Shown here one piece after another: positions 6,818 through 14,169 of a stretch of 64,000 nt of DNA. The translations under genes were made by a program, and so were the position numbers. A model generated the notes under the pieces. It searched no databases, was not told where the DNA came from, and was given only the letters and a program-made list of their open reading frames with translations. This stretch comes from Plantibacter auratus (GTDB taxonomy: Bacteria; Actinomycetota; Actinomycetes; Actinomycetales; Microbacteriaceae). Every line of letters begins with the position of its first letter. The stretch's first letter is position 1. The stretch spans positions 1,439,434 to 1,503,433 of the forward strand of contig NZ_JBOBFV010000001.1 of NCBI RefSeq assembly GCF_050587365.1, read 5' to 3'.

Positions 6818-7181
6818 GGGGCACGCTTACGACCCGTGGGAGCACGCCGAGCGCCTGGGGATTGAGGTGGTGGTGAGACGGTTGCGGACAGCGAACGGGC
6901 TGTACTTCCCGGAGTACGGGCAGATCCTCATCAGCGACCGTCTCCGTGTGGGGCGCCAACGGTTGGTTCTAGCGCACGAGGTGGGGCATGCAGCGTTGCT
7001 GCACCACGACGACCGGCCCAAACACGAACGACAGGCCGACCAGTTCGCGGCGCAGAATCTGATCTGCCCGGATGAACTGGCCGGCCTGTATGAGTGGTGC
7101 ACTGACGAGAGCAAGATCGTCGCTGAGTTGGGTGTGACTACTGCTCTATTTCGAGCGTACGTTCTGGGTCAGGCTGCGTGA
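6765..7181 (+). CDS. ImmA/IrrE-type zinc metallopeptidase
   Basis: 138 residues with the gluzincin motif HEVGH (about residues 69-73) and the downstream ERQADQFAAQNLICP segment, which supplies the third zinc ligand and the helix typical of COG2856 proteins. ATG 6765 has GGAGGGGGAA just upstream. Proteins of this family cut XRE repressors and so trigger phage or ICE induction. The gene starts inside the repressor gene, so the pair should be made in fixed ratio, and its 3' end overlaps the convergent integrase gene by 44 bases. Confidence 0.88.
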   Translation: MPRTPTQRWVETSLTLPRGHAYDPWEHAERLGIEVVVRRLRTANGLYFPEYGQILISDRLRVGRQRLVLAHEVGHAALLHHDDRPKHERQADQFAAQNLICPDELAGLYEWCTDESKIVAELGVTTALFRAYVLGQAA

Positions 7182-8319
7182 ACAGGGCCGAGAACTGGAC
7201 CATGGCCCCGGTGAGGCGTTCCCGGTTTCGGAGGGACTTGTAGCCCTGGGTGGTGGCCCGGTCTGAATGTCCGACGATTTCCTGGATCAAATCCTCTGGC
7301 ACCCCGGCTGCGTAGAGCAGGTCGACGGCTGTGTGGCGTCCGTCGTGCAGTCGCGCGTTCTTGGTGATGCCCGCCGCGAGGAGCGTCTTCCGCCAGTCTT
7401 TCGTGTCGACGTCCGGCCCGATGGGTCGCCCGTTCTTCGTGAACACGAGCCCCCACTGGTTCTCCGGTGATCGGGCAATGTGTTGCTCGAGGATCGTCTT
7501 GAGTGGGTCGATGAGTGGGATGATCCGCCACGACTTCGACGACTTCGGTCGGGTGAGGTACAGGCCACCGGTGAGGTGGCGGTACTCGTAGTCGGCGGGC
7601 ACGTTGGGTTTGCCGTCCACGTCGGTCTTGGGAAGCCGTAGGAGCTGCCAGGAGAGGTCGAGAACATCGGTCACCCTGTCCCGTTCCAACCCGAGCACTT
7701 CGCCCCGCCTAGCGGCCGTCAGGAGCGTTGTGGCCCAGCGTGCGCCCATCTCCTCGTCGTGGGCGACGTGCGCGAGGAACTGGATCGCTTCCTGCAGGTC
7801 CAACGGTTCGAGCTGCACGGTCGCTTTCCTGGGTGCGTTGACCAGTTTCGCCGGGTTGCGTCCGATGCGTCCTTCGCGGACGGCTATCTTGAACGACACC
7901 GACATGGTTCGATGAGCGAGCAACGCCGTGGTCGAGGACAGTCCTTTCGCGAGGATGCCGTCGTGCACGCGGCGGATGTGTGCAGCAGTGAGCTTGTCCA
8001 GCTTCACCTTCCCGATCGCCGGCACGATGTGGTTCTCCACGGTGCGCCGGTAGCCGTCAAACGTGTTCGGGCGGACTTCCTTCGCCACCTGCCTGAGCCA
8101 GTAGCTGAACCACTGCTCCACCGTCTGACTTGCGGTCGGCAGGTCACCGAGGCGGGCAAGTTCCGTCTTCGCCTCGTTCATCGCTTTCACGAGCTCGGTC
8201 TTGCTCTTGCGTCGGATCTTCTTCCGGCGCCGCACACCGTTCAACGGGGGCAGCTCGATGACGCCGTTCCACAGCCCGCGGGCGTCCTTGAAGACGGACC
8301 CCTCACCCTTGCCCCTCAC
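7138..8319 (-). CDS. Tyrosine site-specific integrase
   Basis: 393 residues. N-terminal arm-binding part (GEGSVFKDARGLWNGVIEL, about 5-60), core-binding SAM-like domain (about 62-160) and catalytic domain (170-370). Catalytic residues read as R204 (TAARRGE), K in RPKSSKSW (259-262), H325 and R328 (HDGRH), H351 (GHS) and Y360. It would recombine attP with a tRNA-Phe gene, as the remnant at 9676-9718 shows. It starts at GTG 8319, overlapping the upstream stop, and is the last gene of a seven-gene leftward operon beginning at 9545, so its expression depends on that promoter. Confidence 0.95.
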   Translation of the reverse strand: MRGKGEGSVFKDARGLWNGVIELPPLNGVRRRKKIRRKSKTELVKAMNEAKTELARLGDLPTASQTVEQWFSYWLRQVAKEVRPNTFDGYRRTVENHIVPAIGKVKLDKLTAAHIRRVHDGILAKGLSSTTALLAHRTMSVSFKIAVREGRIGRNPAKLVNAPRKATVQLEPLDLQEAIQFLAHVAHDEEMGARWATTLLTAARRGEVLGLERDRVTDVLDLSWQLLRLPKTDVDGKPNVPADYEYRHLTGGLYLTRPKSSKSWRIIPLIDPLKTILEQHIARSPENQWGLVFTKNGRPIGPDVDTKDWRKTLLAAGITKNARLHDGRHTAVDLLYAAGVPEDLIQEIVGHSDRATTQGYKSLRNRERLTGAMVQFSALFTQPDPERTLEIEQ

Positions 8320-8459
8320 GTGTTCCGTCCTTCCGGTTCAGGGTGCGTCTTGAGGTGGTCTTCCCAGTGGGTGGCGACGATGACGGCCCCGCAGGTGTGG
8401 CACACGTCGAGGTTTCGCCGCTCCTGTCGGGTGAGGCGGGTGAAGTACGCGCCGATCAT
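8316..8459 (-). CDS. Single zinc-finger-like phage protein, 47 residues
   Basis: Contains CHTCGAVIVATHWEDHLKTH, a CxxC...H...H arrangement that looks like one classical zinc finger. ATG 8459 overlaps the upstream stop by ATGA and the stop overlaps the integrase GTG. A small DNA-binding protein next to an integrase could be a recombination directionality factor, but this is only a guess from size and position. Confidence 0.62.
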   Translation of the reverse strand: MIGAYFTRLTRQERRNLDVCHTCGAVIVATHWEDHLKTHPEPEGRNT

Positions 8460-8620
8460 GACGGGAATGCCCGGTCGCTCGCGCGCTGGTACAGCTCGTC
8501 GACGATCTGGGTATACAGGCGGTCGCCCTCACTCATGTCGCTGTCGCTGCCCGTCACTCCTGCCAAGTAGCGGGCGGTACCGAACTGACTCACGGGCTTC
8601 GACAGCTCCTCGATGCTCAT
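8456..8620 (-). CDS. Small phage protein, 54 residues
   Basis: Starts MSIEELSKPVSQFG at ATG 8620 and ends ASDRAFPS. Soluble, acidic, with a short helix RLYTQIVDELYQRA. ATGA overlaps at both ends. No recognised domain. Confidence 0.62.
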   Translation of the reverse strand: MSIEELSKPVSQFGTARYLAGVTGSDSDMSEGDRLYTQIVDELYQRASDRAFPS

Positions 8621-8919
8621 GCTCGTGCCTCCGAACCCATCGGTTTCGAGTTGTCCATCCAGAACGCACGCGGCTTGACGAAGCCGCACCGAGCGCACTC
8701 CATCCCTGCCGCGTGATCCTCCTTGCAGTCCTGCCAGATGCACCACTGGCACCGACGCGTGCGGGTGAATCGCTCCACGCCGAATTCCCGGCACTCCTCG
8801 TCGCTCGGGAAGTAGGTGGTCACCTCAACGCGAGACCCCACCTCGATCCGGGCCGGGTGGGCGAAGTCACCGTCGCACCACCCATCCTTCCGAGCGCGGA
8901 CGATCTTGCTCGATGGCAT
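8617..8919 (-). CDS. Phage cysteine-rich protein, 100 residues
   Basis: Holds several metal-binding-like pairs: GWCDGDFAH, RRCQWCIWQDC and MECARCGF. The N-terminal part (PARIEVGSRVEVTTYFP) looks like a small beta barrel. Similar zinc-ribbon proteins of about 100 residues occur in actinophage genomes without known role. TGATG overlap with the upstream gene and ATGA overlap with the downstream gene. Confidence 0.68.
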   Translation of the reverse strand: MPSSKIVRARKDGWCDGDFAHPARIEVGSRVEVTTYFPSDEECREFGVERFTRTRRCQWCIWQDCKEDHAAGMECARCGFVKPRAFWMDNSKPMGSEARA

Positions 8920-9095
8920 CAGTGCGTCCCTTCATCTGTCGGTTCCGGGCCTGATCCGCGGTCGTGTTGTACGCACACCGGGTACGCCGGGTCGGTCGGC
9001 CAGTTCGGGTCGATCCGATACGACACGGCAGGGGCGTTGCACGGTTCAGCCATACCGTCCTGGTCGGCTACTTCCTCAGTGCATACCTCAGCCAC
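8919..9095 (-). CDS. Small phage protein, 58 residues
   Basis: I chose GTG 9095, which has GGAAG upstream and overlaps the previous stop by 8 bases; an ATG at 9110 would lengthen the protein by five residues but lacks a binding site. Three cysteines (EVCTEE, EPCNAP, PVCVQHD) and a Tyr-Arg-Ile-Asp-Pro-Asn-Trp segment. Unknown function. Confidence 0.58.
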   Translation of the reverse strand: MAEVCTEEVADQDGMAEPCNAPAVSYRIDPNWPTDPAYPVCVQHDRGSGPEPTDEGTH

Positions 9096-9456
9096 GGTCT
9101 GCTTCCACATCTGTCGGGGCAGAACTACGGGTGGCGGCAGCGCGGGCTTGGAGCCATCCGCCAGGGTCCTCGCGCACGGAGTCGCAGTGGACTGTCTCCT
9201 TGCCACTGTCGATCCAAGGTGTACCGGTCTCGATGCGTCGGGCTTCCTCAGCGGCACGTTCGAGGGCTTCTGCTGCCACCTCAGCGTCATGGGCGGCGAG
9301 CCATCCGCTGTTGGGCGCGGCCTCAGCAGCCTCCAACCGGTCAGCTAGCTTCCGCATCATGGGGTGCACGCGATGATGCGTGTCCCACTCGCGGACGGCT
9401 TCGATCAGATCAGCGTTACTCGACTCGGCCGTGATCGGTTCCATGGTGGTGTTCAT
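9088..9456 (-). CDS. Phage protein of unknown function, 122 residues
   Basis: Starts MNTTMEPITAESS with GGAG upstream. Mostly helical: a first part (LIEAVREWDTHHRVHPMMRKLADRLEAAEA) and a charged coiled-coil part (AAHDAEVAAEALERAAEEARRIE). A GTPWIDSGKETVHC segment follows. ATGA overlap with the preceding peptide gene. No catalytic motif visible. Confidence 0.68.
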   Translation of the reverse strand: MNTTMEPITAESSNADLIEAVREWDTHHRVHPMMRKLADRLEAAEAAPNSGWLAAHDAEVAAEALERAAEEARRIETGTPWIDSGKETVHCDSVREDPGGWLQARAAATRSSAPTDVEADRG

Positions 9457-9545
9457 GACGCTCCGTTCTTGGTGCGGGTGGTGGGTTCGTTGCCGTTGGC
9501 GGGGACGCCGTTGTCCCCGAACGATCTTCTGGCGGTGTGCTGCAT
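9453..9545 (-). CDS. Short phage peptide, 30 residues, first in the integrase operon
   Basis: MQHTARRSFG...; ATG 9545 is preceded by AAGGAAG and the stop overlaps the next ATG as ATGA. It is the first gene after the promoter at 9622-9651. It may be a leader peptide that couples translation into the chain ending with integrase. Confidence 0.5.
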   Translation of the reverse strand: MQHTARRSFGDNGVPANGNEPTTRTKNGAS

Positions 9546-9621
9546 TGCTGTCTTCCTTGGTGGGTCCGATGGTGTATCCATTGCTATCGGCTGCCACCTT
9601 CCGGTGGCGACCGTTGAGGAC

Positions 9622-9651
9622 AGGTTAGCAGCATATTTCGACGCCATGCAA
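9622..9651 (-). promoter_or_regulatory. Predicted promoter of the integrase operon
   Basis: Minus-strand TTGCAT (9646-9651), an 18-base spacer and TAACCT (9622-9627). The -10 hexamer equals one reading of the early promoter's -10. It lies just inside the right attachment site and points to the 9545 gene, so integrase transcription starts close to the phage end. Confidence 0.55.
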
Positions 9652-9675
9652 GCCTTTTTCGACAGGTTCCTCACA

Positions 9676-9718
9676 ACTGAAAATCGTGAGGTCACGGGAT
9701 CGACGCCCGTCGGAGCCA
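9676..9718 (+). other. Right attachment site: 3' half of a tRNA-Phe gene
   Basis: Matches tRNA positions 31-73: anticodon loop CTGAAAA with GAA anticodon (9679-9681), 3' anticodon stem TCGTG, variable loop AGGTC, T-stem ACGGG/CCCGT around a 7-base loop (9694-9710), acceptor strand CGGAGCC (9711-9717) and discriminator A. No D-arm or 5' acceptor precedes it; the 5' anticodon stem reads CACAA, one mismatch from a full pairing. This is the displaced host end of the target tRNA gene; a complete copy is expected at the left junction. Confidence 0.85.
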
Positions 9719-9720
9719 CG

Positions 9721-9761
9721 GAACCCCCACCTAGCTTCTACATGGTGGGGGTTCTTTTTTT
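9721..9761 (+). terminator. Rho-independent terminator of the interrupted tRNA-Phe gene
   Basis: Perfect 11-base stem GAACCCCCACC (9721-9731) with GGTGGGGGTTC (9744-9754), a 12-base loop and seven T residues (9755-9761). It starts two bases after the tRNA 3' end, so it belonged to the original tRNA transcription unit. Confidence 0.93.
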
Positions 9762-9834
9762 GCCCGGATGCCCGCGAACACCCACGCCACCACCCGAGTT
9801 GCCACTCCTGGCCCACGGCGGACAGACTCGCACT

Positions 9835-10311
9835 GTGGAATCGAAACCGTCACGCTGGGTGACCGCCTCCGTACTCGCAGTCCTGCTCGGCACGTCGCTC
9901 GTCGCCTGCTCGGACACGCGGTACGGACTGCCACGTGGTGAGGCCGTCGGCACCTGGCGCAGTGGGGACACCCGGCTCGAGCTCGCCGACGACGGGACCT
10001 TCGAAGCCACCGCCTGGCCCTCGGATGTCCAGTGCAGTCTTGGCGACGACCCCCACGCTGACGACCCGATCGACTTCTCCGGGACCTGGATGGTGGACAA
10101 CGAGGGGACCAATCGAGACCTCGTCCTCCATCCCGGCGACGGCGCATGCGAGACGTCCCGGATCACCTCCGACGTGCGGAGCGACGACGGTCTCGCGCGC
10201 CTGTGCGTCCACGCCCGCGGATCCTTGTCCGGCCCGGCCGACAACTTCTTCACCCTGTATCAGGGTGATCCTCCGGAGACCGAGGACCCGGATCGCTGCT
10301 TGAACTACTAG
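9835..10311 (+). CDS. Secreted lipoprotein of unknown function
   Basis: 158 residues from GTG 9835. Basic start (ESKPSRW), hydrophobic core and lipobox LVAC give a type II signal peptide with lipidated cysteine near residue 25. The mature part (GEAVGTWRSGDTRLELADDGTFEATAWP) reads like a small beta-barrel similar to lipocalin-like or META-type domains, with a pair of conserved-looking cysteines further on. It is the first host gene after the prophage border. A much longer upstream frame crosses the attachment site and terminator and is not credible. Confidence 0.75.
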   Translation: MESKPSRWVTASVLAVLLGTSLVACSDTRYGLPRGEAVGTWRSGDTRLELADDGTFEATAWPSDVQCSLGDDPHADDPIDFSGTWMVDNEGTNRDLVLHPGDGACETSRITSDVRSDDGLARLCVHARGSLSGPADNFFTLYQGDPPETEDPDRCLNY

Positions 10312-10352
10312 CCCGCCCGGGCAGACGAGTCTCGCCCGCCCGATCCCTGAAC

Positions 10353-10606
10353 CTTCCCCGCTCCCTGCGGCCTGTCGAAGGGCGCACGGAGAAGCATCCA
10401 AGACCAGCGACACCCATCCGGTCCCTGAGCCTGTCGAAGGGTACTCGTAGGCACTTCGACAAGCTCAGTGACCGGAAGAGGTGCACCCGCACTCACTCCG
10501 GTCTCCGCGCAACCTTCCCCGGTCCCTGAGCTTGTCGAAGGGCGCCCGGGAGAACCCCGCGAATCCGGCATGCCTCCTCCGGTCCCTGAGCCTGTCGAAG
10601 GGCACA
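10353..10606. repeat. Dispersed palindromic repeat, block A
   Basis: Several half-units of the repeat with arms CTTCGACARGCTCAGTGACC and its complement (at about 10360-10382, 10419-10441, 10454-10475, 10520-10540, 10579-10600). Units at 10454 and 10520 face each other and form one 87-base inverted pair around a GAGGTGCACCCG-containing spacer. The block fills the gap between the lipoprotein and the DUF222 gene; no gene is visible in it. Confidence 0.85.
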
Positions 10607-10674
10607 CGAGGAGACTCCCACATCCGAGACGAATCGGCATCTGGAATGTCAGTGGTCCATGATGGACTTGTCTC

Positions 10675-11946
10675 ATGACCGAGACCACCGCCACCGCGAC
10701 CCGCGCGAGCGACGAATACGCCGCGCAACTCGCGGAGTTCTCGGACGAGTGGACTGAGATCCACCGGCAACAGGCCGACCTGGACGCGCGGAAGGCGCGC
10801 CTCCTCGCCCGTTCCGCCGCCTACGCGGACGCCCTCGCGGACGCCACGGTCCCGGCCATCTTCCCGCCGGCCGAGCGTCAGGCGCTGTCCCGTCGGTCGA
10901 CGTGCGCGGCCCTCGCGATGGCGACCCGGATGCCGGAGCGGACCGTCCAGCGTGCGACGAACGACGCCGAGCGTCTCATCAACGACGCGCCAGTCGTGCT
11001 GGCGTCGCTGGAGGCCGGCCGCATCTCGGCCTGGCATGCGAAGGTGATCACCGACCAACTCTGCGATGTACCTGCTACTGGGCGGGCGGCGTTCCTCGAG
11101 CAGGTGCTGCCGGTCGCCGAAGGTGCGACCGTCTCGTACCTCCAGCAACGCGCCCGCGTCCTGCGCGAGCGCCTCCACCCCGAATCGATCACCGCCCGAG
11201 CAACCCGCTCCGAGGCCGACCGCCGGGTCGAGTTCGAACCCGCCGCCGACGGCATGGCCTGGGTGCACCTCTTCACGACGGCACCGATCGCGCAGGGCAT
11301 CGTCGAGCGCGTCGAAGCCGCCGCGGCCGAGTCGCGCGCTGCGGGTGACACCCGCACGTGCGCCCAACTGCAGGCCGACGCCCTGGCAGCCCTCGCGCTC
11401 ACCGGCGTCACGCCCGACGACGTCATGTCGAGCCCGGTGCTCCCGCACCCGATCGAGGTCCAGGAGCACATCAAGCCAACAGTGCAGATCACGGTTCCGG
11501 CGCTGAGTATGGCCGGTGTGAGCGATGCCCCGGCGACGCTCGACGGCTACGGACCCATCGACCCGGAGACTGCGGCACGCATCGCGGTGAACGCACCGAC
11601 CTTCACCCGGATCCTCGTCCAACCGGAAACCGGAGCGGTCTTGTCGGTCGGGCGCGGCCAGTACCGGGTCCCGGCCGACCTCCAGCGCGCGGTCCGCCTC
11701 CGGGACGGCACCTGTCGGGCACCCGGTTGCGGTCGACGCGCCAGGGCTTGTGACCTCGACCATTCGGTCGCCTGGGAAGACGGCGGCACGACGGATGTCG
11801 GCAATCTTGCCTGCCTGTGTCGACATCACCACCGGATGAAGCACCTCCCCGGGTGGAACCTCGAACACGGACCCGGCGGTGTGCTCGACTGGACGACGCC
11901 TGACGGCAAACACCATCGAACGGAACCGGATCCCGCACCGTTCTAA
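10675..11946 (+). CDS. DUF222/13E12-type HNH endonuclease
   Basis: 423 residues. N-terminal helical DUF222 domain (about 15-300) followed by a C-terminal HNH domain: CRAPGC (about 345), CDLDHSVAWEDGG-TDVGNLACLCRHHHRMKH (about 360-392). The two cysteine pairs for structural zinc and the D-H/N/H-type catalytic residues are present. This family is multicopy in actinobacteria and matches the REP13E12 proteins of mycobacteria; the biological role is unproven, but a homing-type or mobile nuclease is suspected. The gene is enclosed by blocks of the dispersed repeat on both sides, which agrees with a mobile history. Confidence 0.88.
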   Translation: MTETTATATRASDEYAAQLAEFSDEWTEIHRQQADLDARKARLLARSAAYADALADATVPAIFPPAERQALSRRSTCAALAMATRMPERTVQRATNDAERLINDAPVVLASLEAGRISAWHAKVITDQLCDVPATGRAAFLEQVLPVAEGATVSYLQQRARVLRERLHPESITARATRSEADRRVEFEPAADGMAWVHLFTTAPIAQGIVERVEAAAAESRAAGDTRTCAQLQADALAALALTGVTPDDVMSSPVLPHPIEVQEHIKPTVQITVPALSMAGVSDAPATLDGYGPIDPETAARIAVNAPTFTRILVQPETGAVLSVGRGQYRVPADLQRAVRLRDGTCRAPGCGRRARACDLDHSVAWEDGGTTDVGNLACLCRHHHRMKHLPGWNLEHGPGGVLDWTTPDGKHHRTEPDPAPF

Positions 11947-11952
11947 CCCCCG

Positions 11953-12280
11953 CCAGTCCCTGAGCTTGACGAAGGGTTCTTCGTGGGCACTTCGACAGGC
12001 TCAGTGTCCGGGAGCGGAGTGCCCGGACGGCTTCGGTCACTGAGCTTGTCGAAGGGCTCGTGAGAACGTCGACGACCTCGGCGAGCGGGAACGGTCTGCC
12101 TCAACCAGCGATGCATCCTCGTGGGCACTTCGACAGGCTCAGTGACCGGGAGGGGTGTGCCCGGAACGATGAGATGTCCTCGTGGGCACTTCGACAAGCT
12201 CAGTGACCGGGGAGAACAAGCTCGGTGACCGGGCTGGACCGTGCCCGGATCGCTCCGGTCCCTGAGCCTGTCGAAGGGCA
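11953..12280. repeat. Dispersed palindromic repeat, block B
   Basis: At least six half-units (about 11956-11976, 11989-12011, 12035-12056, 12127-12149, 12188-12210, 12258-12279) in both orientations, one with a CTTGACGAAGG variant. The block follows the DUF222 stop by a few bases and fills the gap to the next gene. No gene seen here. Confidence 0.85.
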
Positions 12281-12387
12281 GTCGGGGTGCGCTCGCTCGG
12301 TGCGCGGGAGGACGTCCGCCGGCTGACATCGTGCACCTCCGTCCGCAAGCCCCAGACATCCGGGGCCGATCCGGACAGACTGGTCGT

Positions 12388-12846
12388 ATGAGTTCTGCAG
12401 ACGACCGCGCGACCGACGGCCCCGACGACGCCCACCGAGTCCCCGCAGGGGTCGACGACGCGACCGTGGAAGCGGTCGGCAAAGTGACCGAGGCGCTCGA
12501 AGTGGTCGAGCAGGCGCGCGGCATGCTCTACGGCTTCCATCGCCTGACCGGCAAAGCGGACCTCGCGCTCGGCGAAGCCGCGGACGCCCTGCGCGAAGCC
12601 GGACACGACGCCCTCGCCGACCGGATCGACGCCGAGCTGGTCGGACGCAACGTCATCGACGGACGCTGGACGTTCCAGATCGTCGAAGACTACGACGGCA
12701 ACTACTGGGAACCGTTCCGCACGCTCGAGGCGGAGGTCCGCAACGAGCTGGCGGGCGGCCGACGCCACCTCGCGGAAGCCGCCATGAAGGAGGACCGCCG
12801 CACGCACGGCGCGCCCCACCACGAAGCCACACCGCCGACGGTCTGA
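12388..12846 (+). CDS. Conserved actinobacterial protein of unknown function
   Basis: 152 residues, soluble. A helical middle part (VEAVGKVTEALEVVEQARGMLYGFHRLTGKADLALGEAADALREAGHDALADRI) and a strand-rich end with DGRWTFQIVEDYDGNYWEPFRTLE. It has no signal peptide or membrane segment and carries an acidic start (SSADDRATDGPDDAH). I have seen similar proteins in many actinobacteria but know no function. It lies alone before a TetR-arsC pair. Confidence 0.65.
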   Translation: MSSADDRATDGPDDAHRVPAGVDDATVEAVGKVTEALEVVEQARGMLYGFHRLTGKADLALGEAADALREAGHDALADRIDAELVGRNVIDGRWTFQIVEDYDGNYWEPFRTLEAEVRNELAGGRRHLAEAAMKEDRRTHGAPHHEATPPTV

Positions 12847-12888
12847 AGCCGCACGGCATCAGGGCCGCGTGCCGTTAGGCTCGATCCG

Positions 12889-13488
12889 ATGACCGATGCA
12901 CCCGTTTCCCGGACGAAGTTCTCCCGCCAACGAGTGATCGTCGGAGCCGCCGAGTTCGCCGACACGTATGGCGCCGACGCCCTCACGCTCGCCGCTCTGG
13001 CCCGCGAGCTCGACACCTCGGCACCGGCCCTCCTCAAGCACGTCCGCAGCACCGAGGACCTCCGCGCCGCCGTCGCCCAGCTCGCCCTCGCCCAACTGGC
13101 CAGCGGACTCGACATCGCGACGGCCAGTCTGAGCGGGTCCCCTGCACTCACCGCGCTGGCCGACGGGTACCGCCGCTTCGCCCTCGCCTATCCCGGTCGG
13201 TACGCCCTCGCGTTCTCGATCGAGGACGTCCGCGCCGACACCGGCGAGCCGGCCGACCGCGAGCTCGTGATGCTCGTCGAACGGACACTGGCGGGGCGCG
13301 GTCTCGACAGCGTGGCGATGACGGACGCCGGACGCATCGTCCGGGCGGCCCTCCACGGCTTCGTGTCCCTCGAGCTCGTCGGCGGCTTCACCCGCGGCGC
13401 CGACCCCGCCACCAGCTACGCTGCCCTCGTGGACCTGCTCGACCATTCGTCCGCGCTCGGCTCACGCCACCTCCAGGAGACGCCATGA
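12889..13488 (+). CDS. TetR-family regulator with WHG-type C-terminal domain
   Basis: 199 residues. N-terminal helix-turn-helix (VGAAEFADTYGADALTLAALARELDTSAPALLKHV, about 18-55), then an all-helical ligand domain with FVSLELVGGF near residue 163, the pattern of the WHG C-terminal family. TetR proteins bind palindromes and release them on ligand binding. The stop overlaps the arsC-like start as ATGA, so it is cotranscribed with that gene and may sense the same stress. The ligand is unknown; there is no cysteine pair for arsenite binding, so an ArsR-like metal sensor role is unlikely. Confidence 0.85.
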   Translation: MTDAPVSRTKFSRQRVIVGAAEFADTYGADALTLAALARELDTSAPALLKHVRSTEDLRAAVAQLALAQLASGLDIATASLSGSPALTALADGYRRFALAYPGRYALAFSIEDVRADTGEPADRELVMLVERTLAGRGLDSVAMTDAGRIVRAALHGFVSLELVGGFTRGADPATSYAALVDLLDHSSALGSRHLQETP

Positions 13489-14090
13489 CCAGCACGACCA
13501 CCACCGCCCCGACCGTCCTCTTCGTCTGCGTGCACAATGCCGGTCGATCCCAGATCGCAGCCGGCTTCCTCGACGCCCTCGCCGGCGACCGGGTCGAGGT
13601 GCTGTCGGCCGGGAGCGAACCGAAGGACCGGATCAACACCGTGGCGGTGGAGGCGATGGCCGAACACGGCATCGACATCACCGCAGCCGTGCCCCGCATC
13701 CTCACGACCGACGCCGTCCGGGCGTCCGACGCGGTCATCACGATGGGCTGCGGCGACGCCTGCCCGATCTTCCCCGGCAAGCGCTACGAGGACTGGGAAC
13801 TCGAGGACCCGGCCGGCCAAGGCATCGAGGCCGTCCGCCGCATCCGCGACGACATCGAGGAGCGGATCGCCGCGCTCTTCGTCGAACTCGTGCCCGCCGA
13901 GGCGTCCGAGTTCCCGGCCACCATCGGCTCGGTCGCCCATGAAGCGCTCGGCGCGCACGGGTTCACCCGCTTCGAGCAGCTCACGCGGGTCTCCCCCGCC
14001 GCCCTGCTCCGCATCCACGGCGTCGGACCGAAGGCCGTCGACATCCTGACCGAAGAACTCACAGCCCGCTCACTCGCCTTCGCCTCCTGA
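13485..14090 (+). CDS. Arsenate reductase-like low-molecular-weight phosphatase with C-terminal helix-hairpin-helix
   Basis: 201 residues in two parts. Residues 9-135 form an LMW phosphatase/ArsC fold: P-loop V-C15-VHNAG-R21-S, SAGSEPKDRINT, MGCGDACPIFPGKRYEDWELEDPAG with the D-P and the extra cysteine typical of thiol-dependent arsenate reductases (mycothiol in actinobacteria). After a short link comes a helix-hairpin-helix segment (FEQLTRVSPAALLRIHGVGPKAVDILTEEL, about 160-195). HhH domains bind DNA or proteins; the fusion is unusual. It is translated together with the TetR gene. Arsenate reduction is the best guess; tyrosine phosphatase activity is possible. Confidence 0.82.
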   Translation: MTSTTTTAPTVLFVCVHNAGRSQIAAGFLDALAGDRVEVLSAGSEPKDRINTVAVEAMAEHGIDITAAVPRILTTDAVRASDAVITMGCGDACPIFPGKRYEDWELEDPAGQGIEAVRRIRDDIEERIAALFVELVPAEASEFPATIGSVAHEALGAHGFTRFEQLTRVSPAALLRIHGVGPKAVDILTEELTARSLAFAS

Positions 14091-14169
14091 GAGCGATGGT
14101 GGTCGGCCAGCGCCCGGCATCGGCACGCAACCCCATTGCCCAGCGCGACACCCGTCGTATCGTGGTCGT

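Larger units (their letters stand above)
1..9718. mobile_element. Prophage, right-hand part (left end outside the window)
   Basis: A block of phage-type genes: cytosine methyltransferase, RusA, RecE-like exonuclease, antirepressor, Cro/Xis-like regulators, repressor plus ImmA-like protease, and tyrosine integrase. Most neighbouring genes overlap by ATGA, GTGA or TGATG, which is typical of phage early operons and is rare in the flanking chromosome. GC is visibly lower than in the host DNA right of position 9760. The right border is placed at the end of a tRNA-Phe 3' half (9676-9718). No structural, packaging or lysis genes are in view; if the phage is complete they lie to the left. Whether it is inducible cannot be judged here. 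Confidence 0.93.

Noticed and set aside
7759..9348. Open frame of 529 codons on the plus strand antisense to the integrase operon
   Set aside because: No start with binding site, no domain, and it conflicts with the tightly overlapping minus-strand genes and their consistent junctions.
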